From the NCBI GenBank assembly GCA_036794395.1, contig DAIRGS010000002.1:3350-67349 (forward strand): a stretch of 64,000 bases of DNA. Reading direction: 5' to 3'. How positions within the stretch are numbered: position 1 is the first letter of the stretch; the number at the start of each line of letters is the position of its first letter. Position numbers and translations under genes: made by a program. Under the pieces are notes generated by a model. The model was given only the letters and a program-made list of their open reading frames with translations, did no database searches and was not told the origin of the DNA. Below are positions 43,381-52,146 of this stretch, in pieces. Source of the DNA: DASXMX01 sp036794395. GTDB taxonomy: Bacteria; Planctomycetota; Phycisphaerae; Tepidisphaerales; Tepidisphaeraceae.

Positions 43381-44362
43381 ACCTCCGGGTTTGGTGGCGA
43401 GCGGATCGGGTGGTGATGCAGCCCTCGACGCAGCCGCCAAACTGTTGAATGAAATCGATCCCTTCGTGCGGCCCGAGAATGAAAGCCGCGGTCGATAAGA
43501 TTCCGGCCAGCACGCAGTTTGGGGCGATGACCGTGGCGGCCTGGCATCCGTTGGCTACGGGCCACCCGGTTCTGGGATCGAGAATGTGTCCATAATGACG
43601 GCCCTCATGGGTGAACCGCCGGACGTAGTCGCCCGAAGTGGCGACGGCGTGTTCGGTCAGATGCAACGCGGTCCAGCATTGGCCAGGGTTGTCGGGGTCT
43701 TCCAGTCCGATGCACCAGGACTCTCTGCCCGGCGGTTGGCCCCTGACACGCAGATCCTGGCCGATGTCGATCATCACATCGGTGATCCCGCGATCGAGCG
43801 CCATTCGAACCAGTCGATCGACCGCGTATTCCTTGCCGATTCCGCCCAGGTCAATTCCCATCCCTCTTCTGGGCAATCGAATGTTGAACGGCCGCCGATG
43901 CACATTCTCCCAGCCGCACAGCCCCCGCGCCGCTTCAATCGCCGCGGGCGCCGGAACGGCGGGGGGGTTGGCCTTCCAGTTCCAGAGTCGAAGCAGCGGC
44001 AGCGACGCGGGATCAAAGATGCCGTGCGATAGCGCGTGCATCTGGTCGCACATTCCAAAGAGATGCTCGGCCTCGGCGTCGAATTCCACCCAGTCGCCGC
44101 CGGCCGCCGTGTTGATCTGGCCGACGATGCTGTCCGACAGGAATCGCGAATATCGCGCTTCAAAACGCGCGATCCATTCGATCGCTTCAGATTGAAAGTC
44201 GGCGGCGAGCAGCGGATGCTCGGTGCGAAATAGCAATCGCACCGGCGTGCTCATCGCGTGGCAAGTGACCTGGCACGCTTCGCCCCATCGCTGGCTCTGA
44301 ACCGATGGCCGAACACGGTTCATCACAGCTTCAACCAGGCTGGCGGCGGGAAGAATGGTCAC
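43358..44362 (-). CDS. FAD:protein FMN transferase (ApbE family)
   Basis: Cleaves FAD and attaches FMN to Ser/Thr of exported proteins. The 334 residues show the ApbE signatures: IVGQINTAAGGDWVEFD, MGIDLGGIGKEYAVDR (flavin-binding Gly-rich segment), DVMIDIGQDLRVRG, and HILDPRTGWPV with the Mg-binding Asp. No clear signal peptide is visible, so it may act in the cytoplasm or have a missed export signal. It follows the DUF3570 gene by 13 bp and overlaps the thioredoxin gene, so a shared pathway is likely. Confidence 0.9.
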   Translation of the reverse strand: MTILPAASLVEAVMNRVRPSVQSQRWGEACQVTCHAMSTPVRLLFRTEHPLLAADFQSEAIEWIARFEARYSRFLSDSIVGQINTAAGGDWVEFDAEAEHLFGMCDQMHALSHGIFDPASLPLLRLWNWKANPPAVPAPAAIEAARGLCGWENVHRRPFNIRLPRRGMGIDLGGIGKEYAVDRLVRMALDRGITDVMIDIGQDLRVRGQPPGRESWCIGLEDPDNPGQCWTALHLTEHAVATSGDYVRRFTHEGRHYGHILDPRTGWPVANGCQAATVIAPNCVLAGILSTAAFILGPHEGIDFIQQFGGCVEGCITTRSARHQTRRFANHALF

Positions 44363-44375
44363 GATAAGCGTCCTC

Positions 44376-45659
44376 TTAATAGGTGAAATTCAACCCGATG
44401 GTGTAGATGTGGGCACGCGGATACGTCGATTGAAGCGTCACTCCATCGAGCCCGCGCATCCAATAGCGCTGATAGCCCAATTGAAGGTTCCAGTGATCGT
44501 GAAGCTTGATCGTCGCATCGATGCCCAGCGTGAAGGTTTCTAGAAATGAAAGGCGGTAGTCGGATGAAAAAAAGCGAGGCGCTCGGGCGGGATCGTTCTG
44601 CGGATCACCTGAAAATTGAATGCCGTAGAAGCTGGCCGCCTCCTGCCGGTAGTAGCGAAAAGATGGAGCCACCGTTACCCGTCGGCCAAGCTTTTGCAGC
44701 CAGGTGATGCCGGCGGTGTTGGCCATGACGCCGAAGGAATCGTGGTAGTAGCGGTAGGTGCCTTCGACGCTGGCGTTGAGGCGGGGCACGGCCTGGGTCA
44801 GCGAAACCATGATCGCCTGCGAATCGCGCGAGCCCGGGCGTTTTTCGCCATGAAGGACGACCTGCGCGTTGGCGTTGATGGCTGATTCATCAAACACCAC
44901 GCCGCGATATGGATCATTGAGATAACCCGCCGCGTGGCTGAAGGTGCCATTGGCGGTAACGATCGTGCCGGGACTTAAAAGTTGTGTTAAGCCGAGAATC
45001 AAATCGTCCGTATTTTTGACCGCGGTATGGCGAAGAAAAGTGAACTCGTTGCTCAGCACCTGGTCAAACGCGTGCGAGAGGCCCGCGTTCAGTGTCGTGT
45101 TCTTGTCGTTCAAGTCGATCGAGTAATTCAGTGCCGCTCCATATGACACGTAGTCGCGTTCCTTGCTGTAGCTCAGTTCCGGCACAAATTTGCTGGGGCC
45201 GAATGTCAGCCCGCTGGAGACATCGATTCCCCGGCGAATGTCCTGGCTATTGGCCAGCGGAATCGTGTTGTGAGACGTGGCCCCGGTGAGGGGGGATGCT
45301 CCGGAAACGCCATCGATTGGCCGGGTAAATCCGGTGATCGTGGCCGGTGGAACCGGTGAGTGCGTGCGGGGGTTAATGAGTGTGAGCTGGTTGATGGCCG
45401 GTGCGCCGATGGGCGTTGCGCCGGAGATGCCGTCGTACACCCCGCGAAGCGTGAAATCGGCGGTGGGGCTGAGCGTGACGTGTGCCCTGACGGTATCCGT
45501 CTGCACGTTCATCCGGCCATGATCTTCGACATATGCTTCATGGGCATAGCCGATGGAATCATCCCCCCGGCCCTGCGCTACCGCCAGCAGGGGTACGCTT
45601 GCACCCAGCATCCAACGATTCGATCCGATCGGCATGAACACTCCGAAAACCGATCGCAT
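44376..45659 (-). CDS. DUF3570 outer-membrane beta-barrel-like protein
   Basis: A 427-residue protein with a short signal-like N-terminus (WMLGASVPLLAVAQG). Most of it is amphipathic beta strands with aromatic girdles (RYYHDSFGVM, SFRYYRQEA, YQRYWMRGL). It ends IYTIGLNFTY, a terminal aromatic strand typical of outer-membrane barrels. DUF3570 proteins usually stand next to ApbE, a thioredoxin and DUF4266, exactly as here. The role is unknown; a channel or scaffold for a flavin- or metal-bearing partner is an inference. It is first in its operon. Confidence 0.85.
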   Translation of the reverse strand: MRSVFGVFMPIGSNRWMLGASVPLLAVAQGRGDDSIGYAHEAYVEDHGRMNVQTDTVRAHVTLSPTADFTLRGVYDGISGATPIGAPAINQLTLINPRTHSPVPPATITGFTRPIDGVSGASPLTGATSHNTIPLANSQDIRRGIDVSSGLTFGPSKFVPELSYSKERDYVSYGAALNYSIDLNDKNTTLNAGLSHAFDQVLSNEFTFLRHTAVKNTDDLILGLTQLLSPGTIVTANGTFSHAAGYLNDPYRGVVFDESAINANAQVVLHGEKRPGSRDSQAIMVSLTQAVPRLNASVEGTYRYYHDSFGVMANTAGITWLQKLGRRVTVAPSFRYYRQEAASFYGIQFSGDPQNDPARAPRFFSSDYRLSFLETFTLGIDATIKLHDHWNLQLGYQRYWMRGLDGVTLQSTYPRAHIYTIGLNFTY

Positions 45660-45770
45660 CTATATGGCGTGGGGGCGGTTTATTTCGAAGTAACTGCAAA
45701 AGTTGCCGAATCGCGCGCCAGGCGGGATTTTGGCTATGAATGGAATCTGGTTGTTCTACAGGAGTTCATC

Positions 45771-47660
45771 ATCTTTGGCTTTAATTCTTATCGTGCGCGT
45801 CGTCGCGGAAATGGCTTACTGAAAAACAACGGGAGGGCAGCGGCGGAATCAAAGATCCGCCGGGCGGGCGTCGAGGTGCTTGAGCCGCGTATGCTGATGG
45901 CTGAGTCGGCCAGCGCCGCGCTCACCCTCGCCTCCACCACCGGCACCCAGGCCAATCCCGTCTATCACTACAACGTCACCGTCACTGATACCGGAACAAC
46001 CAATATTGGCACGTTCTGGCTGGGCTGGATCCCTGGAAAAGATTTCCTGCCGTCGCTACCCAGCGCCGTCTCCAATCCCACCGGATGGACCAACACCCTC
46101 ACCGGCAGCAATGACTCAACCGATGGGACCGCAATCGAATGGGTCGCGACATCAAACCTGATCACGCCCGGCAACTCGTTGAGCGGATTCAGTTTCACAA
46201 CCACCGATAGCCCCGCGGCCCTGGCCGCCAATTCGCCGACCCATCCCGCCAGTCCGGCTTTGACGGCCTTCGTGTACTCCGGCGCGCCGTTATCGGATGC
46301 CGGATTTCAGCTTGTCGTTTCACAGGCTGCCACGACCAATGCCAGCACAACCACACTGACTTCTTCCGCGCCCACGCGCGCATTCGGCGATGCCGTCACG
46401 TTCACGGCAACGGTCGCTTCATCAAACGGCTCGGGAGCGACACCCACCGGGACCGTCGCCTTCAGTCAGGATGGAGTAGCGCTGGGCTCATCGGCCATCC
46501 AACCCGACGGAACCGCCACGCTGACACGATCCAACTTGCCCGTGGGCACGGACCACATCACCGCCACGTATGGTGGAGATACCAATTACACGGGAAGCGC
46601 ATCGGCTGCCCTTACCCAGAGTATTACGCCACCGGCCAATGCAGTGTTGACGACCACGACCCTCGCATCTTCCGCGCCGTCAGCGGTGTCGGGGACGGCC
46701 GTTGTACTCACAGCCACGATCACCCCCGCAACCCCCGGCGCTGCGCCAACCGGCACCGTCAGCTTCGCGCAAGGCGCTACGGTGCTCGGAACTGCGCCGG
46801 TGCAGAGTGATGGAACCGCCGCGCTCACGACTAGCTCGCTGACTGTCGGCGCGGATTTGATCATCGCCACCTACACCGGCGACAACGCCTACGGGATCAG
46901 TGCCTCGTCACCATTCACGCAAACGATCACCGCGCCATTGACGCTCGCGCCAACAATCACCAAATCGACACTCCCGGCTGCGATCGTTTCCGGGGCCGCC
47001 GCTCACGGCTCCGCCACCGTCAGCATCGCCAATCAAACCGCCGCGACGATCAAGGGCAAAACCACGCTGGCGATCTTCGCCAGCACAACCGGCGCGATCG
47101 ACGGTTCCTCCATCCTGCTGGGCCAGACGCCTAAAACGCTTAACGTAACCACCGCCAAGCCCACTTCAGCGTCGGTCAATCTGAAAATCGCAGCGGCCGC
47201 TCTGCCGGCGGGTCATTACACCCTGTTCGCCCGCGTAACCGATGCCAACGGAAACGCGTCGGATTCTCCAGCCGGGCCGACGCTGGACGTGGCGGCTCCG
47301 TTTATCGCGTTAGCCGAGACCCTGGCCAGCTCCTCACTCCCCACGACCGCCACCGCCAATTCCAAATCGCATGGCTCGGCAATCCTCGCCGTCACCAACA
47401 GCGGAAACATCACCACCGCCGCCACAAGCACCCTCGCTCTGTTCGCCACCGCCAACGGCACCATCGACGGAACCTCGCTCCAGCTCACCACCGTGACCCA
47501 ACCCCTCAAAATCAAGCCCGGCAAGCCCGCCCGTGCCGGCATCCCCTTAAAACAAATCCCCGCCATCCCACCGGGGAGCTATACGATCGTCGCCCAGATC
47601 ACTGACCCCGACGGTGCGCTCTCTTCCGTTCTGGTTGGCTCTCTAACAATCACCGCGTAG
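45771..47660 (+). CDS. LEPR-motif surface protein with bacterial Ig-like repeats
   Basis: About 629 residues. The N-terminus IFGFNSYRARRRGN leads to AGVEVLEPRMLMAES, the LEPR motif found near the start of many exported planctomycete proteins. It continues through a DUF11-like region and two Ig-like (Big_3-type) repeats (TPTGTVAFSQDGVALGSSAI and APTGTVSFAQGATVLGTAPV) to two C-terminal adhesion-like repeats. Ser, Thr and Ala dominate. No ATG precedes the LEPR motif in frame downstream of the divergent gene. ATC at 45771, six bases after AGGAG, fits position and sequence, so an unusual start or an error is likely. Frames further upstream are antisense to DUF3570. Confidence 0.75.
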   Translation: MFGFNSYRARRRGNGLLKNNGRAAAESKIRRAGVEVLEPRMLMAESASAALTLASTTGTQANPVYHYNVTVTDTGTTNIGTFWLGWIPGKDFLPSLPSAVSNPTGWTNTLTGSNDSTDGTAIEWVATSNLITPGNSLSGFSFTTTDSPAALAANSPTHPASPALTAFVYSGAPLSDAGFQLVVSQAATTNASTTTLTSSAPTRAFGDAVTFTATVASSNGSGATPTGTVAFSQDGVALGSSAIQPDGTATLTRSNLPVGTDHITATYGGDTNYTGSASAALTQSITPPANAVLTTTTLASSAPSAVSGTAVVLTATITPATPGAAPTGTVSFAQGATVLGTAPVQSDGTAALTTSSLTVGADLIIATYTGDNAYGISASSPFTQTITAPLTLAPTITKSTLPAAIVSGAAAHGSATVSIANQTAATIKGKTTLAIFASTTGAIDGSSILLGQTPKTLNVTTAKPTSASVNLKIAAAALPAGHYTLFARVTDANGNASDSPAGPTLDVAAPFIALAETLASSSLPTTATANSKSHGSAILAVTNSGNITTAATSTLALFATANGTIDGTSLQLTTVTQPLKIKPGKPARAGIPLKQIPAIPPGSYTIVAQITDPDGALSSVLVGSLTITA

Positions 47661-47670
47661 ATGCCCCCGA

Positions 47671-47938
47671 CTAAATGATTGTGCGCGATTCCGCGCTTTG
47701 TGACATGGGGCTTCCAGCCCATGATCGAGGGAGTTGACCATCAGCGACGGGTTAGATGTGGGAAAACCAAGTTTCGACAGTTGGACAACCTTCCGAATTG
47801 CCGCCAGAAAATGCCCGGTTCGGGCGAGTTGGTTTTCCCACAATTCACCCGGCGCCAGACCCGAAGCGTCCCCGACCACGGCCAGGAAGGGCGTGCCCCT
47901 AAAAAGGCAATGGCGCTGAATCGCGCACGGTCATTTCG
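47671..47938 (+). repeat. Composite palindromic repeat, copy D (complete)
   Basis: The best-preserved copy. Terminal inverted repeats 47673-47691 (AAATGATTGTGCGCGATTC) and 47918-47936 pair with two mismatches. Inside are the hairpin CATGGGGCTTCCAGCCCATG (47704-47723) without insertion and the inner inverted repeat (47749-47770 and 47829-47850, TGTGGGAAAACCAA type). These flank the conserved centre GTTTCGACAGTTGGACAACC. It fills most of the 370-bp gap between the LEPR gene and the sulfatase. Confidence 0.88.
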
Positions 47939-48030
47939 TAGAGGTACGCGCATATCCCGCGAGTTGCGTCGTGATCGCTCCGCTCAATCCGATGTGATAT
48001 CCTTCCTGGAACCCCCACCGGAGGATCCAC

Positions 48031-49506
48031 ATGCCGCGCATCTCAATGCTTCTCGTGCTTGCAATGTTCATGGCCAATGTGGCGCAGGCCGCGGATCGTC
48101 CGCCAAATGTCGTGATCGTTTTCGTCGATGACATGGGCTACGGCGATTTGAGCTGCTACGGGGCGAAAGGGTATCAAACACCCAATCTCGATCGCATGGC
48201 CGGCGAGGGGATGAAGTTCACCGACTTCTACGTCGGCCAGGCAGTGTGCAGCGCCTCGCGAGCTGCTCTACTGACCGGGTGCTATCCGGTGCGGGTGAGC
48301 ATTCTCGGCGCGCTCTCTCCCGAATCAAAAATCGGCATCAGCGACCACGAGCAATTACTGCCTCAGCTGTTGAAAAAGCGGGGATATGCCACCGCGCTCT
48401 ACGGCAAATGGCACTTGGGCGATTCCCCCCAATTCCTCCCCACCCGTCACGGCTTCGATGAATACTTCGGCCTGCCCTATTCCAACGACATGCTCCAGCG
48501 CCCCGACCGACCCAACTATCCGCAACTGCCACTGGTCGAAAACGGAAAAGTCCTCCAGCGAAATCCCGATCAGTCGCAGCTGGTGACCTGGTATACCGAA
48601 AACGCCATCTCATTTATCTCCCGTCACAAAGACGCGCCGTTTTTCCTCGAAGTTGCCCACAACATGCCCCACGTGCCGCTGCATGTGTCCAGCAAATTCA
48701 AAGGCAAAACCGAGCGTGGACTGTACGGCGATGTGCTGGAGGAAATTGACTGGTCGGTCGGCCAGATCCTCGATGCGATCAAATCCAACGGCCTCGAATC
48801 CAACACGCTGGTGATCTTTACTTCCGATAACGGCCCCTGGCTTTTATACGGGGATCATGCCGGCTCAGCCGGCCCGCTGCGCGAGGGGAAAGCTACCACC
48901 TTCGATGGCGGCGTTCGCGAGTGCTGCATCATGCGCTGGCCCGGAAAAGTGCCCGCCGGCCAGGTGTGTCATGAGATGGCGTGGTCAATGGACGTGCTTC
49001 CCACCGTCGCGAAGCTGACCGGCGCCCAGGTTCCCAACGACCGCATCATCGACGGCAAGGATATCTGGCCGCTGATCACCGGCGCCTCCGGCGCTAAAAC
49101 GCCTCACGAAGCCTATTACTACTATTGGGGCCGCGAGCTCCAGGGCATTCGATCCGGCAACTGGAAGCTGCACCTGCCCCACGACTACGTCCACCCCGAC
49201 CCAGCCGGAAAGGGAGGCAAGCCCGGCAAATACACCACGCTCAAGATTGCATCATCACTCTACGATCTGACTTCAGATCCCGGCGAAAAAACCGACGTCG
49301 CCGCCCAACATCCCGACGTCGTCCAACGCCTTGAAGCAATCGCCGCCCGCGCCCGCGCCGATCTGGGCGACTCCGCAACGAAAACCCAAGGTGCGAATGT
49401 CCGCGACTGCGCCCACCTCGACAACCCGCCCGGCTTTCGCGCCCAGGCCAAAGCCGCCCCCAACTCGCCTCGCCCCGACGGCCTCGTTCACGCCGGTGAA
49501 GACTGA
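48031..49506 (+). CDS. Secreted sulfatase
   Basis: A 491-residue arylsulfatase-family enzyme with a cleavable signal (ISMLLVLAMFMANVAQAA). The formylglycine motif VCSASRAALLTG (Cys-x-Ala-x-Arg) supplies the catalytic residue after modification by a formylglycine-generating enzyme. Metal-binding residues are in IVFVDDMGYGDLS and FTSDNGPW; YGKWHLGD carries the usual Lys and His. It probably removes sulfate from a polysaccharide. No other sulfatase lies nearby, unlike clustered planctomycete loci. It follows repeat copy D. Confidence 0.95.
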   Translation: MPRISMLLVLAMFMANVAQAADRPPNVVIVFVDDMGYGDLSCYGAKGYQTPNLDRMAGEGMKFTDFYVGQAVCSASRAALLTGCYPVRVSILGALSPESKIGISDHEQLLPQLLKKRGYATALYGKWHLGDSPQFLPTRHGFDEYFGLPYSNDMLQRPDRPNYPQLPLVENGKVLQRNPDQSQLVTWYTENAISFISRHKDAPFFLEVAHNMPHVPLHVSSKFKGKTERGLYGDVLEEIDWSVGQILDAIKSNGLESNTLVIFTSDNGPWLLYGDHAGSAGPLREGKATTFDGGVRECCIMRWPGKVPAGQVCHEMAWSMDVLPTVAKLTGAQVPNDRIIDGKDIWPLITGASGAKTPHEAYYYYWGRELQGIRSGNWKLHLPHDYVHPDPAGKGGKPGKYTTLKIASSLYDLTSDPGEKTDVAAQHPDVVQRLEAIAARARADLGDSATKTQGANVRDCAHLDNPPGFRAQAKAAPNSPRPDGLVHAGED

Positions 49507-49553
49507 ACGCGATTCGTATAGGGTTTTGAAATCCCGCGAGAAAGGTGTCTTGG

Positions 49554-49871
49554 CTATACGTCAAGCGCGAATTTTAATGCCGTAGCTACTTCCGCCATTT
49601 TCTGTGCGGAGAGCGTGCATATCCGCTGTTGCAGCGCAGACTTGGGAATTGTATTCACAACGTCGAGATTGACCACACACTCCTTTGGCATGCCGTCCGC
49701 AACGGTTAGTCTCACTTCAACTGGAATATTTCGAATGGTGGTCGTCACGAATGCGACCGTGACGGCACTCCGAACGGCATAAGCGCGGTTACGCGAAAGT
49801 AAAAGTACGGGTCGGGTGCCAGTAGGTGTGGGCAGATTTGCCCACCATACCTCGCCGCGGTTCACTACCAC
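49554..49871 (-). CDS. MazF/PemK-family endoribonuclease toxin
   Basis: A 105-residue toxin with the MazF fold: VNRGEVWWANLPTPTGTRPVLLLSRN at the N-terminus (its Arg is the usual catalytic residue), VAFVTTTIRNIPVEVRL in the centre and VVNLDVVNTIPKSALQ after. The family cuts mRNA at short motifs. It overlaps its likely antitoxin gene (49865) by seven bases, antitoxin first. The strand is opposite to the sulfatase. Confidence 0.9.
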   Translation of the reverse strand: MVVNRGEVWWANLPTPTGTRPVLLLSRNRAYAVRSAVTVAFVTTTIRNIPVEVRLTVADGMPKECVVNLDVVNTIPKSALQQRICTLSAQKMAEVATALKFALDV

Positions 49872-50116
49872 GGCTCCGACTGGAGCGGCAGATGCGGAAG
49901 CAGCGCCTCAATTCCCGAAACATCTTCGGGGATCTGCTCATATCCACGCTGGTACTGATCGTCCAGCGTACGGGTGGTAGGGTCGGCGTCGTTTTCTGGC
50001 GTGAGAGCCGTCTCTAAATCGGGGGCGAGCCGCTCGATCACCTTCAACTTCTCCAATGGCGACAATCCCTGGGCCAGGCGGATGATTTCGTCGACTGTGG
50101 CGGCAGGAGACATCAC
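49865..50116 (-). CDS. Putative antitoxin of the MazF pair
   Basis: An 83-residue acidic protein (SPAATVDEIIRLAQGLSPLEKLKVIERLAPD, here in pieces) with two predicted helices followed by a disordered Glu/Asp-rich tail ending LLPHLPLQSEPW. The tail is the kind that wraps a MazF dimer. It lacks an obvious MazE or ribbon-helix-helix motif, so the call rests on size, acidity and overlap with the toxin gene. Confidence 0.75.
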   Translation of the reverse strand: MMSPAATVDEIIRLAQGLSPLEKLKVIERLAPDLETALTPENDADPTTRTLDDQYQRGYEQIPEDVSGIEALLPHLPLQSEPW

Positions 50117-50188
50117 AGAATCATAACGAGTGCCAAATCTCTTTCAATCCGCTAATCCGAAACCACGCGTCTGCGCGGGCTCAGTCGC

Positions 50189-51151
50189 TCACGCTGCGGA
50201 CGACTGCGTGTGCATCCGCGACTCAATCGCATCCGCGGCCGGGAGCCTGACTTTCCACACAAGCTTCATCACTTCCAAACACCGGATCACCACGTAAGTG
50301 ATATCAAACTGCCACCAGCGCAATCCATGCCGGGCGGAAGTTGGGAAGGCGTGGTGGTTGTTATGCCAGCCTTCGCCGAACGCGAGGATGCCGAAGATCG
50401 CGTTGTTGCGGCTATGGTCCGGCGTGTTGAATGGCCGCGCGCCCCATATGTGGCACACCGAGTTAATGCTCCAGGTCACATGATGAAGTAAAAACGATCG
50501 CACCATCCCGCCCCACAAAAATCCCGTCAACGCGCCGAACCAACTGTGCGAAATCAAGCCGCCGATGATACCTGGGACAATCCAGCCCAGCAGCATCCAA
50601 ACCCAGAAGAATCGATCGACAAATCGAAGCACCGGATCGGCCACCAGATCGGCGACGATCGCAGGCTTGGTGGCCGCGTCATGCGAAAACAGCCAGCCGA
50701 AATGCGCGTGCAGCATTCCCTTGAGAATCCCGCCCACCGCGCCGCCGTGCAGGTGCGGCGAATGAGGATCGCCCTCCCGATCACTGTACTTGTGATGCTG
50801 TCGATGGACCGCGCACCACTCCAGCACCGGCCCCTGCCCCGACATCGAACCTGCCGCTCCAACGATGAACCGGAGCACCGGACCCGCCTGGAGCGCGCGA
50901 TGCGTGAACATGCGATGAAATCCGATCGTCACGCCCAGAATGCTGAAACAATAAAAGCTCAACAGCAGCACGATGTCCGTCCATCCCACCGCCTTGCCCC
51001 ATGCAACAATGATTGCGGCGATGAGCCCCAGGAAGGGCACGCCCACGCCAAATGCCATGGCGGCCTGCTCGATCCATGGCTTTTTAACTGGAGTAGTTGA
51101 TTCGGCGGCATCGGCATCAGACGCCGTGCGCGGGGAAGATAATACGTTCAA
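50189..51151 (-). CDS. Fatty acid desaturase (acyl-CoA delta-9 type)
   Basis: A 320-residue membrane di-iron desaturase. The three histidine boxes are present: HRMFTHR, HRQHHKYSD and HNNHHAFP, with four hydrophobic segments around them. It introduces a cis double bond in acyl chains of 16-18 carbons, adjusting membrane fluidity. An extra His in GWHNNHH follows the pattern of the SCD/OLE1 family. It lies 32 bp before the trpC stop; the two share a strand. Confidence 0.93.
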   Translation of the reverse strand: MNVLSSPRTASDADAAESTTPVKKPWIEQAAMAFGVGVPFLGLIAAIIVAWGKAVGWTDIVLLLSFYCFSILGVTIGFHRMFTHRALQAGPVLRFIVGAAGSMSGQGPVLEWCAVHRQHHKYSDREGDPHSPHLHGGAVGGILKGMLHAHFGWLFSHDAATKPAIVADLVADPVLRFVDRFFWVWMLLGWIVPGIIGGLISHSWFGALTGFLWGGMVRSFLLHHVTWSINSVCHIWGARPFNTPDHSRNNAIFGILAFGEGWHNNHHAFPTSARHGLRWWQFDITYVVIRCLEVMKLVWKVRLPAADAIESRMHTQSSAA

Positions 51152-51183
51152 TGGACAGCCTCAAAAAAAAGAGTGGTTGCGGT

Positions 51184-52020
51184 CTATTGATCCTCGGGCG
51201 ACGGATCCTCGATCGGCGCGAAAAGCTCGCGCATTGTCCCGGCTACGTCATTGCTGCGCATCAGGCTTTCGCCCACCAGCGCCGCCCGCACCCCCGCGCC
51301 ATGTAGCTTTTTCACATCTTCACGCGCATTGACGCCACTTTCTGTCACCAGCACCGAGCGGTCCTCCACCAGCTCGGCCAACCGCAATGTGTTGCCAAGA
51401 TCCACCTTGAATGTCTTGAGGTTTCGGTTGTTGATGCCCAGCAGGCTGTAACTCCGATGTGGAAACCCAATCACGTGATCACGCACACGCATCAGGTTGT
51501 CCATATCATGTACTTCTATCAGACACGTCAGGTTCAATTCGGTTGCCAGGATCTGAAGGTCGATCAGCTCGCTGGTTTCCAGGCATTCCGCGATCAACAA
51601 AATCGCATCCGCCCCGGCTGCCCGCGATTCATACACCTGGTACGGATCGATGATGAAATCCTTGCGCAATACCGGCAGCTTGACGACATCCCGAACCGCG
51701 TGAATGAACTCCAGCTTTCCTTGAAAATACTTCTCGTCGGTCAGCACGCTCAGCGCGTTTGCCCCAGCCGCGGCGTACGTCTGGGCGATCGCCACCGGAT
51801 CAAAATCCGGCCGGATCACCCCAGCACTGGGCGACGCTTTTTTGATCTCGGCGATCACGTTCATCGCCTTAGCGGACTTTTGCGTAACCGCCTGAAAGAA
51901 ATTCCTCGGACGGCCCAGCGTCGAGATCGTCTCCTGAAGCTGCTCCAGGGGAGCCAGCGCCTTACGCTCGACAATCTCCTGTCGCTTGGTTTGGACGATT
52001 TGCTCGAGGATGGTACTCAT
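51184..52020 (-). CDS. trpC: Indole-3-glycerol-phosphate synthase
   Basis: Closes the indole ring in tryptophan synthesis. The 278-residue TIM barrel shows the N-terminal signature IVQTKRQEIVERK, the substrate-binding VIAEIKKASPSAGVIR, LSVLTDEKYFQG, LRKDFIIDPYQVYESRA and LLGINNRNLKTF, with ALVGESLMRS near the end. It stands alone here without other trp genes. A 126-bp divergent region separates it from the CPBP protease gene. Confidence 0.96.
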   Translation of the reverse strand: MSTILEQIVQTKRQEIVERKALAPLEQLQETISTLGRPRNFFQAVTQKSAKAMNVIAEIKKASPSAGVIRPDFDPVAIAQTYAAAGANALSVLTDEKYFQGKLEFIHAVRDVVKLPVLRKDFIIDPYQVYESRAAGADAILLIAECLETSELIDLQILATELNLTCLIEVHDMDNLMRVRDHVIGFPHRSYSLLGINNRNLKTFKVDLGNTLRLAELVEDRSVLVTESGVNAREDVKKLHGAGVRAALVGESLMRSNDVAGTMRELFAPIEDPSPEDQ

Positions 52021-52146
52021 ACGATCGTATCGCCGCCGCGTTAGTTGGCGGGACTGGATTGTAGTCGTCTGCGAGGCGACAAAGTTGCCACCTTCCGCGC
52101 TGATTCCAAATCCGGGCGGGAAAAGAGCCTATGCCGGAGCGGTTGA

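Noticed and set aside
45360..45770. Long plus-strand extension of the LEPR gene, starting at 45360
   Set aside because: Antisense to the DUF3570 gene and without signal-peptide or domain character.
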